Numbered from the stretch's first letter, positions 34,211 through 42,863 are shown. The stretch: 64,000 nt of DNA from an uncultured Armatimonadota bacterium (GCA_903904815.1 CAIVDU010000102.1:1-64000); one strand, 5' to 3'. Numbers and translations: made by a program. The notes: generated by a model from the letters alone, not told the origin.

Positions 34211-35122
34211 ATGAAAGCACTCAGATTCCACTCCTTCGGAGGCCCAGAAGTTCTGGTCTTCGACGATGCCCCTGTTCCCGAGCCTGGGGCCGGTCAAGTT
34301 CGCGTCAAAGTGTCGGGTTCCGGTGTGAACCCGGTCGACTGGAAAATTCGGGAAGGGCACTTCATTCCGACGTTGCCGCTGCCCGCAATCATGAGCAGCG
34401 AGTTCTCGGGGACCGTCGAAAAGCTCGGCGAGGGCGTCACCGACTTCAATCTGGGAGACGAAGTCTACGGAATTGCTACCGGCTCGTGTGCCGAGTATGT
34501 GGTCGCCGATGTGGCAACCACCGGATTGAAGCCGGTCTCGATGGACCTCCCGGACGCCGCCTCGATTCCACTCGCCGGCATGACCGCCTATCAGTGCCTT
34601 TTTGACGTCGCCAATCTGCAAGCCGGTCAGCGCGTGGTGATCACGGCCGCCTCCGGAGGCGTGGGCACGTTCGCGGTTCAACTCGCCAAGTGGAAAGGCG
34701 CGTTCGTGATCGCAACCTGTTCGGCCAAGAACGCTCATCTCGTCCAGGAACTCGGCGCCAACGAGATCCTTGATTATCACAAGGAGAACTTCGAAGACAT
34801 CGTCTCTGATATAGACGTGGTCCTCGACGCCGCCGGCGGCGATACCGCCATCCGATCCTTGAAGGCCCTCAAGCCAGGAGGAATCGTCGTCTCCATCGCC
34901 TCGAAGGCCCCCACCGAAGAGGCGGCCGCCGTCGGGAAGCGGTCCGTGAATCACTACATGAAGGGAAAACGGCACGATCTCGACCACCTCGCCGCGCTGG
35001 TCCAAGACCTCCAGATTCGACCGGTCGTTGATACCGTGGTGCGATTTGATCAGGCGATCGAAGCTCAGAAAGAGAGCCAGGCCGGCCACGTGGTCGGAAA
35101 AATCGTCGTCCGAGTTTCATAA
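34211..35122 (+). CDS. NADP-dependent quinone-oxidoreductase-like protein
   Basis: A 303-residue zinc-free medium-chain dehydrogenase/reductase. It begins MKALRFHSFGGPEVLVFDD, has VNPVDWKIREGHF, and binds NADPH through GQRVVITAASGGVGTFAVQLAKWKG. No Zn ligands (GHE) are present, in line with quinone/enone reductases (QOR). ATG 34211 is chosen over the longer frame because it starts the family N-terminus and follows GGAG by 6 bases. It is likely a stand-alone gene for reduction of quinones or enones. Confidence 0.88.
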   Translation: MKALRFHSFGGPEVLVFDDAPVPEPGAGQVRVKVSGSGVNPVDWKIREGHFIPTLPLPAIMSSEFSGTVEKLGEGVTDFNLGDEVYGIATGSCAEYVVADVATTGLKPVSMDLPDAASIPLAGMTAYQCLFDVANLQAGQRVVITAASGGVGTFAVQLAKWKGAFVIATCSAKNAHLVQELGANEILDYHKENFEDIVSDIDVVLDAAGGDTAIRSLKALKPGGIVVSIASKAPTEEAAAVGKRSVNHYMKGKRHDLDHLAALVQDLQIRPVVDTVVRFDQAIEAQKESQAGHVVGKIVVRVS

Positions 35123-35130
35123 GCGACGAA

Positions 35131-35160
35131 GCTCCCGGCTAGCAAATGCTATCCGGGAGC
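35131..35160 (+). terminator. Hairpin after the oxidoreductase gene
   Basis: GCTCCCGG (35131-35138) pairs with CCGGGAGC (35153-35160), and the inner TAGC/GCTA extends the stem to 12 pairs with one C-T mismatch. It lies 8 bases after the stop. No T run. Confidence 0.55.
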
Positions 35161-35478
35161 CCCATCTGCCGCTCTCGGTAGAACTGATGGGGAGAACACT
35201 CCGCCTCAAGCGACACATACTTTGACGCCTAGCAGACTTTTAATGGCCAAGGCTTATTGCGTTTTGCATCGCAAAAAAGTCACGCCGCACAGAAGTGCTA
35301 CGCGAAAAAAAATGGCTGAAGGGGTGTCTCCCTACAGCCAAAGTGTGTGTCTGTTGCTTATGCTACGGGCGTCGCCTTCGCTCAAGTCGGCTAGGTCGGC
35401 GTCTCGTTGGAATTTAGAGTTTTCCTCATAAAGTTACGAAACGGTTGTCGCGCCTTTCCGGGTCACATGAATCTGCAC
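35161..35478. other. Intergenic region, no gene
   Basis: About 320 bases between convergent genes. It holds a second weak hairpin (CCCCATC at 35160-35166 with GATGGGG at 35186-35192) and the S41 terminator at 35305-35340. The 138 bases between that terminator and the S41 stop would be an unusually long 3' untranslated region. No reading frame there looks coding. Confidence 0.5.
35305..35340 (-). terminator. Intrinsic terminator for the S41 peptidase transcript
   Basis: On the minus strand TGGCTG-t-AGGG ... CCCT-t-CAGCCA forms a 10-pair stem with one mismatch and is followed directly by eight T residues. This is the only textbook intrinsic terminator in the window. Confidence 0.8.
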
Positions 35479-36651
35479 TTATGCTTGGTCGAATCGATGG
35501 AACGTTGGAATGTTCTTGAGATGTCCGAGCGCTGAGTTCAAATCAAGGTCTTTTCCGCTCGAATCGAACTCTTGAGGCACTGAAATATCCGGGCTGACGC
35601 CTTTTCCTTCCAACCTCGACCCATCGGTAAATACGTCGGCGATCGGAATTTCGATGTAGGAACCGTTGGAAAGTCGCTCCGGAAAGGTCCCCAAAACGTT
35701 CCCGGCCGTCCTGCTCCCGACGAAAGTGCAACGATGGCCCTTCTTCAGGATGTAGCTAAGCACCTCCTTGGCGCTTCGGGAGCCCTCGTTGATGATCGTG
35801 ACCATCGGTCTGCCGTAGCCGAACAACTGCTCGGTCTTGTTGTCGCTTGTGATCCAGTCCAACTCGACTTCCGGACGAAACAGAGGATCGGCATATCCCT
35901 CCGGCCTGCCCCCAAAACCATCTCGAAGATCCAGGATAAATCCGTCGGTGTTCTTCAGCTTTCCGTAGATGGCATTGGAGAGAGCGGATCGAAAATCATC
36001 GTTCGCCATCGTCCACAGGTGGAAGTAGCCGATTCGCCGACCGTGATCTTCGATGATCTTGACGCTGTTGGTCGAGGCCTCCAAGAACATGGGCAGGACT
36101 CTCGGTGAATTGACCCGGATCTTTCGGGAAAGTGTTTCGACGCCGCGCCGAAGGGTCAGCGACACTTCTTGACCCACGAAGGGTCGAAGGGACTCCACCG
36201 GTGTGAAAGGTCTGCCTTCAATCTGTTCGATCACGTCTCCCTTGCGCAGGTCGGACGCCATCGCTGAAAGCCCGTCGAGCAGCATCTGGACGGCGTATCC
36301 AGAGGGGGTCTTTCGGAACCAAGCCCCGATGTTTGGCATCGACTCGGCGGTATCTCGCTTCGCCAGAGAATCCATTAAGTACCAGCCCTGGTCGCTCTTC
36401 GTCAGATAGGAAAAATGGGAGTCGTGGAAGGCGTCAATCATGCGATTGACGTTCGACTCAAACTCCGCTGGGCTTCGCGATCCTCCGATGCTGACGCCAA
36501 ACTCGTCTAGTATCCGATTCATTTCCGCCTCGCGGGTCTTTCTCGCATAGTAGGAGCGAGAAATCGAGCGGCGAATCTCCTGCCATTCCTTGGCAAAATC
36601 GGGCTGGGAGTTTTGTGCGGTGGCAAAAAAAGCCAGGGCAGTTACGATCAT
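35479..36651 (-). CDS. S41 family (C-terminal processing type) peptidase, exported
   Basis: A 390-residue protein: short signal segment (MIVTALAFFATAQ), a helical N-terminal part, a small PDZ-like stretch (ASDLRKGDVIEQIEGRPF) and the S41 catalytic core. GFILDLRDGFGG and INEGSRSAKEV carry the Ser and, four residues later, the Lys of the Ser/Lys dyad; TAGNVLGTF follows. It should cut proteins near their C-terminus in the periplasm. It lies 39 bases after the thioredoxin gene on the same strand, so co-transcription is possible. Confidence 0.85.
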   Translation of the reverse strand: MIVTALAFFATAQNSQPDFAKEWQEIRRSISRSYYARKTREAEMNRILDEFGVSIGGSRSPAEFESNVNRMIDAFHDSHFSYLTKSDQGWYLMDSLAKRDTAESMPNIGAWFRKTPSGYAVQMLLDGLSAMASDLRKGDVIEQIEGRPFTPVESLRPFVGQEVSLTLRRGVETLSRKIRVNSPRVLPMFLEASTNSVKIIEDHGRRIGYFHLWTMANDDFRSALSNAIYGKLKNTDGFILDLRDGFGGRPEGYADPLFRPEVELDWITSDNKTEQLFGYGRPMVTIINEGSRSAKEVLSYILKKGHRCTFVGSRTAGNVLGTFPERLSNGSYIEIPIADVFTDGSRLEGKGVSPDISVPQEFDSSGKDLDLNSALGHLKNIPTFHRFDQA

Positions 36652-36690
36652 CTGAGAAATAGATACTCGTATCCTGCCCCAGAACGTTGC

Positions 36691-37032
36691 TTACTTCGCG
36701 GCGACTTGCTCGCTGAGTCGCTGGATCCGGGCGAGAATATCTCGCTTCAGTAAGAGACCGACGTGTTGATCCACCACCTTGCCATCCCGGAAGAAGGTCA
36801 TGTTGGGGATTTGCTGAACGTTGTACTGTAAAGAGAGTGGCTCGTCCTGATCGACGTCGACTTTGACGATCTTGATCGCCTCGCCTAGCTCTTGCGCAAC
36901 AAGTTCCAGTTCCGGTTCCAGTCGCTTGCATGGTGGGCACCATGGGGCGAAAAAGTCGACGAGCACGAGACCCTTCGTCTCAAGCACTTCGCTTTCGAAT
37001 GCCGCAGTTCCGATAATTTTCGTGTTTCCCAA
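36691..37032 (-). CDS. Thioredoxin (WCPPC)
   Basis: A 113-residue thioredoxin with LVDFFAPWCPPCKRLEPEL at 24-43. The active site is WCPPC (Cys 32 and 35) instead of WCGPC, a variant found in some thioredoxins and expected to shift redox potential. The cis-Pro loop is QIPNMTFF. No signal peptide, so it is cytoplasmic. TTG 37032 is the only start near the family N-terminus and follows GAGGGA by 8 bases. It is divergent from an ArsR regulator, 115 bases away. Confidence 0.92.
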   Translation of the reverse strand: MGNTKIIGTAAFESEVLETKGLVLVDFFAPWCPPCKRLEPELELVAQELGEAIKIVKVDVDQDEPLSLQYNVQQIPNMTFFRDGKVVDQHVGLLLKRDILARIQRLSEQVAAK

Positions 37033-37111
37033 GTCTTGTATCCCTCAATCATTGCCGTCGAATGACGGTCTGATACTATTATTTCACGCCAAAATGTCGA
37101 TAGTCAAGTGG

Positions 37112-37140
37112 TTGTTTAACTATTTGATTGATGGTATGCT
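37112..37140 (+). promoter_or_regulatory. Promoter of the ArsR-family gene
   Basis: TTGTTT (-35, 37112-37117), 17-bp spacer and TATGCT (-10, 37135-37140), ending 7 nt before ATG 37148. TCAA (37104) and TTGA (37123) flank the -35 region at a spacing that could form an ArsR operator half-site pair. A small CCGTC-gaat-GACGG hairpin at 37055-37068 lies in the thioredoxin leader. Confidence 0.6.
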
Positions 37141-37147
37141 CAATGGC

Positions 37148-37453
37148 ATGGACGCAGAAAATACCGAGCGAAAAGCGAAGGTGTTTGCCGCGCTTTCGGA
37201 CCCCACTCGCCTGAGGCTGGTAGAAATCCTCGCCGCCGAAGACACCCTCTGTGGTTCCGATCTTGCCGAAAGAGCCGGCATCAGCTTGGCTCTTCTGAGC
37301 CACCATTGGAAGGTGCTGACCGATGCGGGGCTGACAACCCGAACCCGCCAAGGCCAGCGTCAATACTGTAGTTTGAACCGCGAAATCCTCGCCGAAGCGT
37401 TCGAAGGCCTGTGGCCTTACCGAAAGCTTTTAAGTAGGCCCCATGAATCTTGA
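37148..37453 (+). CDS. ArsR/SmtB-family transcriptional regulator
   Basis: A 101-residue winged-helix repressor. KVFAALSDPTRLRLVEILA opens the fold, and the recognition helix is SDLAERAGISLALLSHHWKVL. The ELCVC metal-binding box of ArsR is absent: the corresponding stretch is EDTLCGSD with one Cys, so it may sense redox state or use another ligand. It is divergent from thioredoxin. ATG 37148 is fixed by the promoter; longer in-frame starts lie upstream of it. Confidence 0.88.
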   Translation: MDAENTERKAKVFAALSDPTRLRLVEILAAEDTLCGSDLAERAGISLALLSHHWKVLTDAGLTTRTRQGQRQYCSLNREILAEAFEGLWPYRKLLSRPHES

Positions 37454-37540
37454 CATTTAGGTCTATTTTGACCCACCATCTTCGTAGGAAGAATCATTCT
37501 CCGTAGAGTGTCTTCCGCGAATTGGATCTCCGACTTTCCT

Positions 37541-38299
37541 ATGCTAGTAATCAAGAACCTCCACGCTCGAGTTGAAGAGAAACCCATCCTACGAGGAATC
37601 GACCTCACCGTAAACGCGGGCGAAGTCCACGCGATCATGGGTCCAAACGGCTCCGGCAAAAGCACCCTCGCGAGCATCATCGCTGGCAAGGATGAGTACG
37701 AAGTCACCGAAGGATCGGTAACCCTCGACGGAGAGGACATTCTTGAACTCGATCCAGAGGAGCGCGCGTTCGCCGGAATATTCTTGGCGTTCCAATATCC
37801 GGTGGAGATCCCTGGCGTCACCAACACCTACTTCCTGCGCGCCGCTCTAAACAACATTCGCAAGCATCGGAATCTGCCCGAACTCTCGATGACCGAATTT
37901 ATGCGCCACATCAAGAGCAAGGTTGAGATGATGGAGCTGGACAACTCGCTGCTAAGCCGCGCCGTCAACGAGGGCTTCTCCGGTGGTGAGAAAAAGCGCA
38001 ACGAGATCTTCCAAATGGCGGTTCTCGAACCGAAGCTCGCTGTACTGGACGAGACCGACTCTGGCCTGGACATTGACGCCCTGAAGATCGTCGCAAACGG
38101 CGTGAACGCTCTGCGCGGTCCGGAAAGAGGCATCGTGGTGGTGACCCACTACCAGCGCCTGCTGAACTACATCGTGCCGGACTTCGTGCACGTGCTCATG
38201 GACGGTCGAATCGTCAAGAGCGGCGGTCGTGAGTTGGCCCTGGAACTCGAAGAAAAGGGTTACGGATTCATTGAAGGAGAAGTCGCGGCCAAGGCCTAA
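37541..38299 (+). CDS. sufC: Fe-S assembly ATPase SufC
   Basis: A 252-residue ABC ATPase of the SufBCD complex. Walker A is [12 protein letters not shown], the SufC-specific block is [15 protein letters not shown], the signature is [13 protein letters not shown], and Walker B is [19 protein letters not shown] 37541 starts the family N-terminus [16 protein letters not shown]. It is the first gene of the main suf operon. An 11-bp palindrome AGAATcATTCT lies about 50 bases upstream and could be an Rrf2 operator. Confidence 0.96.
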   Translation: MLVIKNLHARVEEKPILRGIDLTVNAGEVHAIMGPNGSGKSTLASIIAGKDEYEVTEGSVTLDGEDILELDPEERAFAGIFLAFQYPVEIPGVTNTYFLRAALNNIRKHRNLPELSMTEFMRHIKSKVEMMELDNSLLSRAVNEGFSGGEKKRNEIFQMAVLEPKLAVLDETDSGLDIDALKIVANGVNALRGPERGIVVVTHYQRLLNYIVPDFVHVLMDGRIVKSGGRELALELEEKGYGFIEGEVAAKA

Positions 38300-38323
38300 T
38301 CGCCCCCGCCCCTTTAAAGAACC

Positions 38324-39685
38324 ATGACCAAACTTTTTGAGCGACCACACTCCCTGATCGAGAATTTCGAGCTTCTCCGTCCCATCTTGGCCGCCCATGG
38401 ACCTGAGATCCTGCAAACCGTTCGAGAGAAGGCGTTCCAAGACTTCGAGCGAGTCGGAATTCCGACGATTCGAGACGAGGAGTTCAAGTACGTTTCGCTG
38501 CGTCTTCTGCAGGACGGAAAATTTGCTCCCGCCTACGGCGCGACCGTCGACCGACGTCAGCTCGAAACTGCCGTGCTGGGCAACCTCGACGCGATCACCG
38601 TCGTGTTCGTCAATGGCGAGTTCGCCCCCGAACTCTCCTCAGCCCACGCTCTTCCCAAAGGAGTGTTCGTGGGGACGCTGGAAAATGGGTTTCTGGCTCA
38701 CGAGGCCACGATCCTCGAGCACTTGGGCAAGCACGCTAACCTAACTGGCAAGCTCGGAACTACTAACGACGAACGATTCGTGTCGTTGAATACGGCGTTC
38801 CTCGGCGAGGGCGCGTTCGTTTACGTTCCCAAGGGCGTCGTGTTGGAGAAGCCCGTTCAGGTCATTTTCTTGAGTCGGGCCGACCACGGTCCATTCGTCG
38901 CTTACCCGAGAGTCTTGATCGTGCTGGAGCAAGCCGCGCAGGCTAAGGTGATCGAGACTTACGTTGGCCTCGATGGCGTCTACTTTACGAACGCAGTTAC
39001 GGAGGCAGTTCTCGGCAAAGACGCGAACCTTGAGCACACCAAGGTCCAAGTCGAGACGGACGACAGCGTCCACATCGCGAACCTCTCAACCACCCAAGAG
39101 GGTGGCTCGGTTTACACTTCGAACAACGTGAGCTTTGGCTCACGCATCGCGCGAAACGACGTCAATGTTTCACTCATCGGGGAGTTCACCGAGACTTGGC
39201 TGAACGGAGTTACCGTGGGCAAAGGCGACCAAGTGGTGGACAACCACACGAGAATCGACCACGCGAAGCCAAACTGCAATTCGTTCGAGGTCTACAAGTC
39301 GATCTTGGCCGACCGGGCCACTGGCGTGTTCAACGGCAAAATTTTCGTGTATGAAGACGCCCAGAAGACGGACGCGAAGCAGACCAACCAGGGATTGTTA
39401 CTTTCCCCAAACGCGACGTTCAATACGAAGCCGCAGCTTGAGATCTTCGCGGACGACGTGAAGTGCACGCACGGCGCCACCGTGGGGCAGCTTCGAGACG
39501 ACGCTCTGTTCTACCTTCGCGCTCGTGGAATCCCGCGCCAACAGGCTCAGGCCATACTCGTATATGCGTTTGCGGCCGAGGTGCTGGAGAAGATCACCGT
39601 GAAGGATGCCCGCACGGCGTTGGAAGCGATTCTGTTCTCAAAGATCGGAGAGACAGAAGACTTACCGGAGGCAATAGAAGCGTGA
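38324..39685 (+). CDS. sufD: Fe-S assembly protein SufD
   Basis: A 453-residue SufD, the partner of SufB in the scaffold. It has the N-terminal helical part (IPTIRDEEFKYVSLRLL), the beta-helix core (AFVYVPKGVVLEKPVQVIF) and a typical end: FNGKIFVYEDAQKTDAKQTN, then CTHGATVGQLRDDALFYLRARGI with the conserved Cys and His. The stop TGA overlaps the GTG of a 23-codon frame. Confidence 0.96.
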   Translation: MTKLFERPHSLIENFELLRPILAAHGPEILQTVREKAFQDFERVGIPTIRDEEFKYVSLRLLQDGKFAPAYGATVDRRQLETAVLGNLDAITVVFVNGEFAPELSSAHALPKGVFVGTLENGFLAHEATILEHLGKHANLTGKLGTTNDERFVSLNTAFLGEGAFVYVPKGVVLEKPVQVIFLSRADHGPFVAYPRVLIVLEQAAQAKVIETYVGLDGVYFTNAVTEAVLGKDANLEHTKVQVETDDSVHIANLSTTQEGGSVYTSNNVSFGSRIARNDVNVSLIGEFTETWLNGVTVGKGDQVVDNHTRIDHAKPNCNSFEVYKSILADRATGVFNGKIFVYEDAQKTDAKQTNQGLLLSPNATFNTKPQLEIFADDVKCTHGATVGQLRDDALFYLRARGIPRQQAQAILVYAFAAEVLEKITVKDARTALEAILFSKIGETEDLPEAIEA

Positions 39686-39753
39686 ACATCGCGGTGCAGC
39701 CTGGCAAAGCCCCTACCCTAGGAAATGGATATGGGCTGGGGGCTGCGTCGTGA
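39682..39753 (+). CDS. Candidate 23-residue protein in the suf operon
   Basis: GTG 39682 overlaps the sufD stop as GTGA. The frame runs MNIAVQPGKAPTLGNGYGLG and ends three residues later at TGA 39751-39753, which again overlaps the next GTG start as GTGA. Both joints use the same 4-nt overlap that links other genes of this operon, so the gap between sufD and the next gene is filled exactly. The peptide is Gly-rich and neutral; no family known. It could also be only a translational bridge. Confidence 0.45.
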   Translation: MNIAVQPGKAPTLGNGYGLGAAS

Positions 39754-40226
39754 CCGCCCAAGTCGCCGAATTGCTGGAGCCGCTGACCGAGCTTCTGCCG
39801 CTAGCGTCGGCGATGCCGGACCTGGTTCCCCTTCGTCGCCAGCGTCCGGAACTGCTTTCGATTACCGAGACGATCAGTGAACAGCTAAACGAACGGCCCT
39901 GTTTAGCCTCTGGGCTTTGGTTGTATGTCGACGATCTCGATCGGTCGCACTCGATCAGCCAAGGGCTTCACACCATCGAGGGAGCCCTTTGGCATGCGGT
40001 GATGCACCGGCGCGAGGGAGACTTTGGCAATAGCAAGTATTGGCTCAGACAGGCGGGCGATGTTTCGATCTTCGAAGCGGTGTACGGAAATCCGTTCGAT
40101 TTTGTCGACCGAGTTCAAAGAGATCACCGTCAGAACCCTGCGGAATTGGTGGAACTCCAAAGGCAGGAGTGGCTCGCGCTGTTTGAGTTCTGTACGGCAA
40201 ACCGAGCAAGGGAGGGAGTCGAATGA
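39750..40226 (+). CDS. Unknown protein encoded between sufD and sufS
   Basis: A 158-residue cytoplasmic protein. The conserved-looking core is GLWLYVDDLDRSHSISQGL, EGALWHAVMHRREGDFGNSK and YWLRQAG, with several His, Arg, Asp and Glu that could form an active or metal site. I recall similar HAxMHRREGDFxNxxYW proteins as uncharacterised in other phyla, but cannot name a family. It overlaps sufS by 4 nt (ATGA), which argues for a role with Fe-S assembly or sulfur handling (inference). Confidence 0.75.
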   Translation: MTAQVAELLEPLTELLPLASAMPDLVPLRRQRPELLSITETISEQLNERPCLASGLWLYVDDLDRSHSISQGLHTIEGALWHAVMHRREGDFGNSKYWLRQAGDVSIFEAVYGNPFDFVDRVQRDHRQNPAELVELQRQEWLALFEFCTANRAREGVE

Positions 40227-41557
40227 CTTTAACCGTAAAAGCGCCTAATTTTGAGGTCCTAAGAGCGGACTTCCCCATCCTGGAAACCGTCGTGAGAGGC
40301 AAGCAACTCGCTTACCTGGACAACGCGGCGACGTCCCAGAAGCCTCAACTCGTGATCGATGCCCTCGACCGATATTGGAGAGCGCAAAATGCCAACGTCC
40401 ATCGTGGCGTCCACTACCTGAGCCAGATCGCGACCTCCGAGTTCGACGCGGCCCGTGTCAAGGTCCAGACTCTTCTCAATGCGGCTAGCTCCAAAGAAGT
40501 CATCTTCACACGTGGCTGCTCAGAGAGCATCAACCTCGTCGCAACCTGCCTCACCTCCGGGGCGTCGGCCAAGGCCACGAACGGACAAAAGACCACTCCG
40601 TGCATTGCCGAAGGTGACGAGATCTTGATCTCCACCATGGAGCACCACTCCAACATCGTTCCCTGGCAGATGGCCGCCGAACGGGTAGGAGCGACACTCA
40701 AGGTGATCCCGATTTCCGACGCTGGAGAGATAGACCTTGAAGCATATGCGGGTCTCCTGAGCGAGAAGACCAAGCTAGTTGGCATCGTCCATGTGAGCAA
40801 CTCGCTGGGCACCGTCAACCCGATCAAGCAGATGGTCGAGATGGCTCACGCGGTGGGCGCGCTGGTGCTCGTCGACGGCGCTCAGGCCGGCCCCCATCTT
40901 TCGATCGACGTCCAAGACCTAGACGCCGACTTCTACACGCTTAGCTGCCACAAGATTTACGCTCCGACCGGCGTCGGCGTTCTATACGGCAAGCGAGCCC
41001 TCTTGGAGGCGATGCCCCCCTACCAGGGCGGTGGGGACATGATTCGCACGGTGAGCTTCGAGCGCACAACGTACGCGGAGCTTCCGGCAAAGTACGAGGC
41101 GGGCACTCCCAACGTCGCCGGAGTCATCGGCCTTGGGGCAGCGATCGACTACCTCGCCCACCTCGGCCGATGGTACGTGGGGCCCGAGAAGCCCGACATG
41201 ACCGATCGTGAGGCACTCGTCGTCGCTTTCGGGGCTATCCACCGCCGAGAGGCCGAACTCGCAAACGAGGCATCTCGTCTACTCCTTGAGATTCCCGGGG
41301 TCCAGATCAATGGCTCCGCTCCCGACAAGGCGGGAATCGTCAGCTTTACGCTGGACTGCGCCCACCCTCACGACATCGGCACCATCCTGGACAGTGACGG
41401 GATCGCGATTCGTGCCGGGCATCACTGCTGCATGCCGTTGATGAACCGCCTTGGCGTTCCGGCAACCGCCCGCGCTTCTTTCGCGTTCTATAACACGATG
41501 AATGAAGCGGAACGACTTGCATCGGGCGTGAGGAAGATAAAGGAGATGTTTTCTTGA
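40223..41557 (+). CDS. sufS: Cysteine desulfurase SufS
   Basis: A 444-residue PLP enzyme that takes sulfur from cysteine and passes it to SufU. The start LRADFPILETVVRGKQLAYLDNAATSQKP is typical of the group II desulfurases. PLP Lys is in LSCHKIYAPTGVGVLYG and the active Cys is in RAGHHCCMPLM. Two insertions are seen against the usual ~405 residues: about 20 residues (SGASAKATNGQKTTPCIAEG) after NLVA, and about 18 (GRWYVGPEKPDMTD) before the C-terminal domain. It overlaps sufU by 4 nt. Confidence 0.95.
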   Translation: MTLTVKAPNFEVLRADFPILETVVRGKQLAYLDNAATSQKPQLVIDALDRYWRAQNANVHRGVHYLSQIATSEFDAARVKVQTLLNAASSKEVIFTRGCSESINLVATCLTSGASAKATNGQKTTPCIAEGDEILISTMEHHSNIVPWQMAAERVGATLKVIPISDAGEIDLEAYAGLLSEKTKLVGIVHVSNSLGTVNPIKQMVEMAHAVGALVLVDGAQAGPHLSIDVQDLDADFYTLSCHKIYAPTGVGVLYGKRALLEAMPPYQGGGDMIRTVSFERTTYAELPAKYEAGTPNVAGVIGLGAAIDYLAHLGRWYVGPEKPDMTDREALVVAFGAIHRREAELANEASRLLLEIPGVQINGSAPDKAGIVSFTLDCAHPHDIGTILDSDGIAIRAGHHCCMPLMNRLGVPATARASFAFYNTMNEAERLASGVRKIKEMFS

Positions 41558-42006
41558 GTTTGGATTTGCGAGAGCTGTATCAGGAAGTGATCTTGGATCA
41601 CAACAAGCGCCCGCGGAATCACGGCCGGATCGAAGGCGCCGCTCGCACGGCTGAAGGTCACAACCCGCTGTGTGGTGACAACGTCCGCGTCTATATTTCC
41701 ACCGAAGATGGCAAGATGACCGACGTGCGATTCGAGGGAAGCGGCTGCGCCATCTCGACCGCGAGCGCTTCTCTGATGACGGAGGCGGTCAAAGGAAAGA
41801 GCTTCGAAGAGGCGGAAGCGATCTTTAAAGAGTTTCAACAGATGGTCACGACGACCGGTGAGGCGGTTCCGCATCCCGACCTCGGCGACCTCGAAGTCTT
41901 CGCCGGAGTGCGGGAGTATCCCGTCCGCATCAAATGCGCGACCCTTCCTTGGCACACTTTTCGCGCCGCACTTCAAGGTGAGGAAGAAGCCGTCAGCACC
42001 GAATAG
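41554..42006 (+). CDS. sufU: Fe-S assembly sulfur carrier SufU
   Basis: A 150-residue SufU. The three Cys/zinc ligands sit in GHNPLCGDN (with Asp), FEGSGCAISTASAS and RIKCATLPWHT, and the 19-residue SufU-specific insertion between the second and third Cys is present. It accepts persulfide from SufS. TTG start at 41554, overlapping the sufS stop as TTGA. Confidence 0.94.
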   Translation: MSLDLRELYQEVILDHNKRPRNHGRIEGAARTAEGHNPLCGDNVRVYISTEDGKMTDVRFEGSGCAISTASASLMTEAVKGKSFEEAEAIFKEFQQMVTTTGEAVPHPDLGDLEVFAGVREYPVRIKCATLPWHTFRAALQGEEEAVSTE

Positions 42007-42024
42007 GATTTCTAAGAGAACACC

Positions 42025-42387
42025 ATGCCAGAACCCGTAGAGATCGAAAAGCCGGCTCCCGCTCCCCTTAACAGCATCCAGAAGACGCTGTTCGCTGGTG
42101 AAGTGATTGAGCAGTTGCGCACGGTCTACGACCCGGAAATCCCGGTGAACGTCTACGATCTTGGCCTCATCTACGACGTGCAGGTGGCGGACAATAAGGA
42201 CGTCCACATCCTCATGACACTGACCTCTCCTTCCTGCCCAGTGGCGGGAATCCTTCCTGGCGAAATCGAGTGCGCGGTCAGAGCGACACCGAGCATCGGG
42301 AACGTGTCGGTTGAGCTGACTTGGGACCCTCCATTTACGATTGAGATGATGTCCCAGGAGACTCGCCTCATGTTAGGAATCGACTGA
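42025..42387 (+). CDS. MIP18/DUF59 family Fe-S maturation protein (SufT-like)
   Basis: A 120-residue DUF59 protein. A ~35-residue N-terminal extension (EPVEIEKPAPAP) precedes the core VYDPEIPVNVYDLGLIYDVQV, with LTSPSCPVAGILPGEIECAV holding the conserved Cys and ELTWDPPFTIEMMSQETRLMLGI at the end. Such proteins (SufT, PaaD-like) help deliver clusters to target proteins. It lies 18 bases after sufU and 2 bases before the Rrf2 gene. Confidence 0.9.
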   Translation: MPEPVEIEKPAPAPLNSIQKTLFAGEVIEQLRTVYDPEIPVNVYDLGLIYDVQVADNKDVHILMTLTSPSCPVAGILPGEIECAVRATPSIGNVSVELTWDPPFTIEMMSQETRLMLGID

Positions 42388-42389
42388 CT

Positions 42390-42863
42390 ATGAAGTTCTC
42401 CGCCCAAGAAGAGTACGGCCTTCGGTGCCTGCTACAAATCGCCCGGCTCGGACCAGATGGATCGATGACGATTCCTGAAATCAGTCGGGTCGAGGGCCTC
42501 ACTCCCACCCACGTGGCAAAGCTCACCATGATCCTCCGGAAAGGAGGCTTTCTGAAGAGCACCCGTGGACAGGCCGGCGGCTATGCATTGGCCCGGACGC
42601 CTGAACTCATCCGAGTCGGTGACGTGCTCGCCGAACTCGGCGGAAAACTCTTCGACGACCAGTTTTGCACCCGCCACGGCGGCCCCACGTCGATCTGCGC
42701 CCACGCCGTGGACTGCAGCGTGCGATCGCTCTGGCAAGTCGTTCAAACGGCGGTTGATGAAGTTCTCGACCGCGTAACCCTTGCCGATCTCCTCGAAAAG
42801 GAGACCCCTGCAACCAATGTTCGCATGTTCGCGGAGCCCCCGCGAAGGAATCAACTGGCATGA
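42390..42863 (+). CDS. Rrf2-family regulator (IscR/SufR-like)
   Basis: A 157-residue Rrf2 protein. KFSAQEEYGLRCLLQIAR opens the winged helix, and THVAKLTMILRKGGFLKSTRGQAGGYALA is the recognition and wing part. Three Cys (FCTRHGG, SICAHAVDC) are spaced as in Fe-S-binding Rrf2 proteins, so it probably senses cluster supply and regulates this operon. It lies inside the suf operon, where it would feed back. The stop overlaps the next start by 4 nt (ATGA). Confidence 0.92.
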   Translation: MKFSAQEEYGLRCLLQIARLGPDGSMTIPEISRVEGLTPTHVAKLTMILRKGGFLKSTRGQAGGYALARTPELIRVGDVLAELGGKLFDDQFCTRHGGPTSICAHAVDCSVRSLWQVVQTAVDEVLDRVTLADLLEKETPATNVRMFAEPPRRNQLA

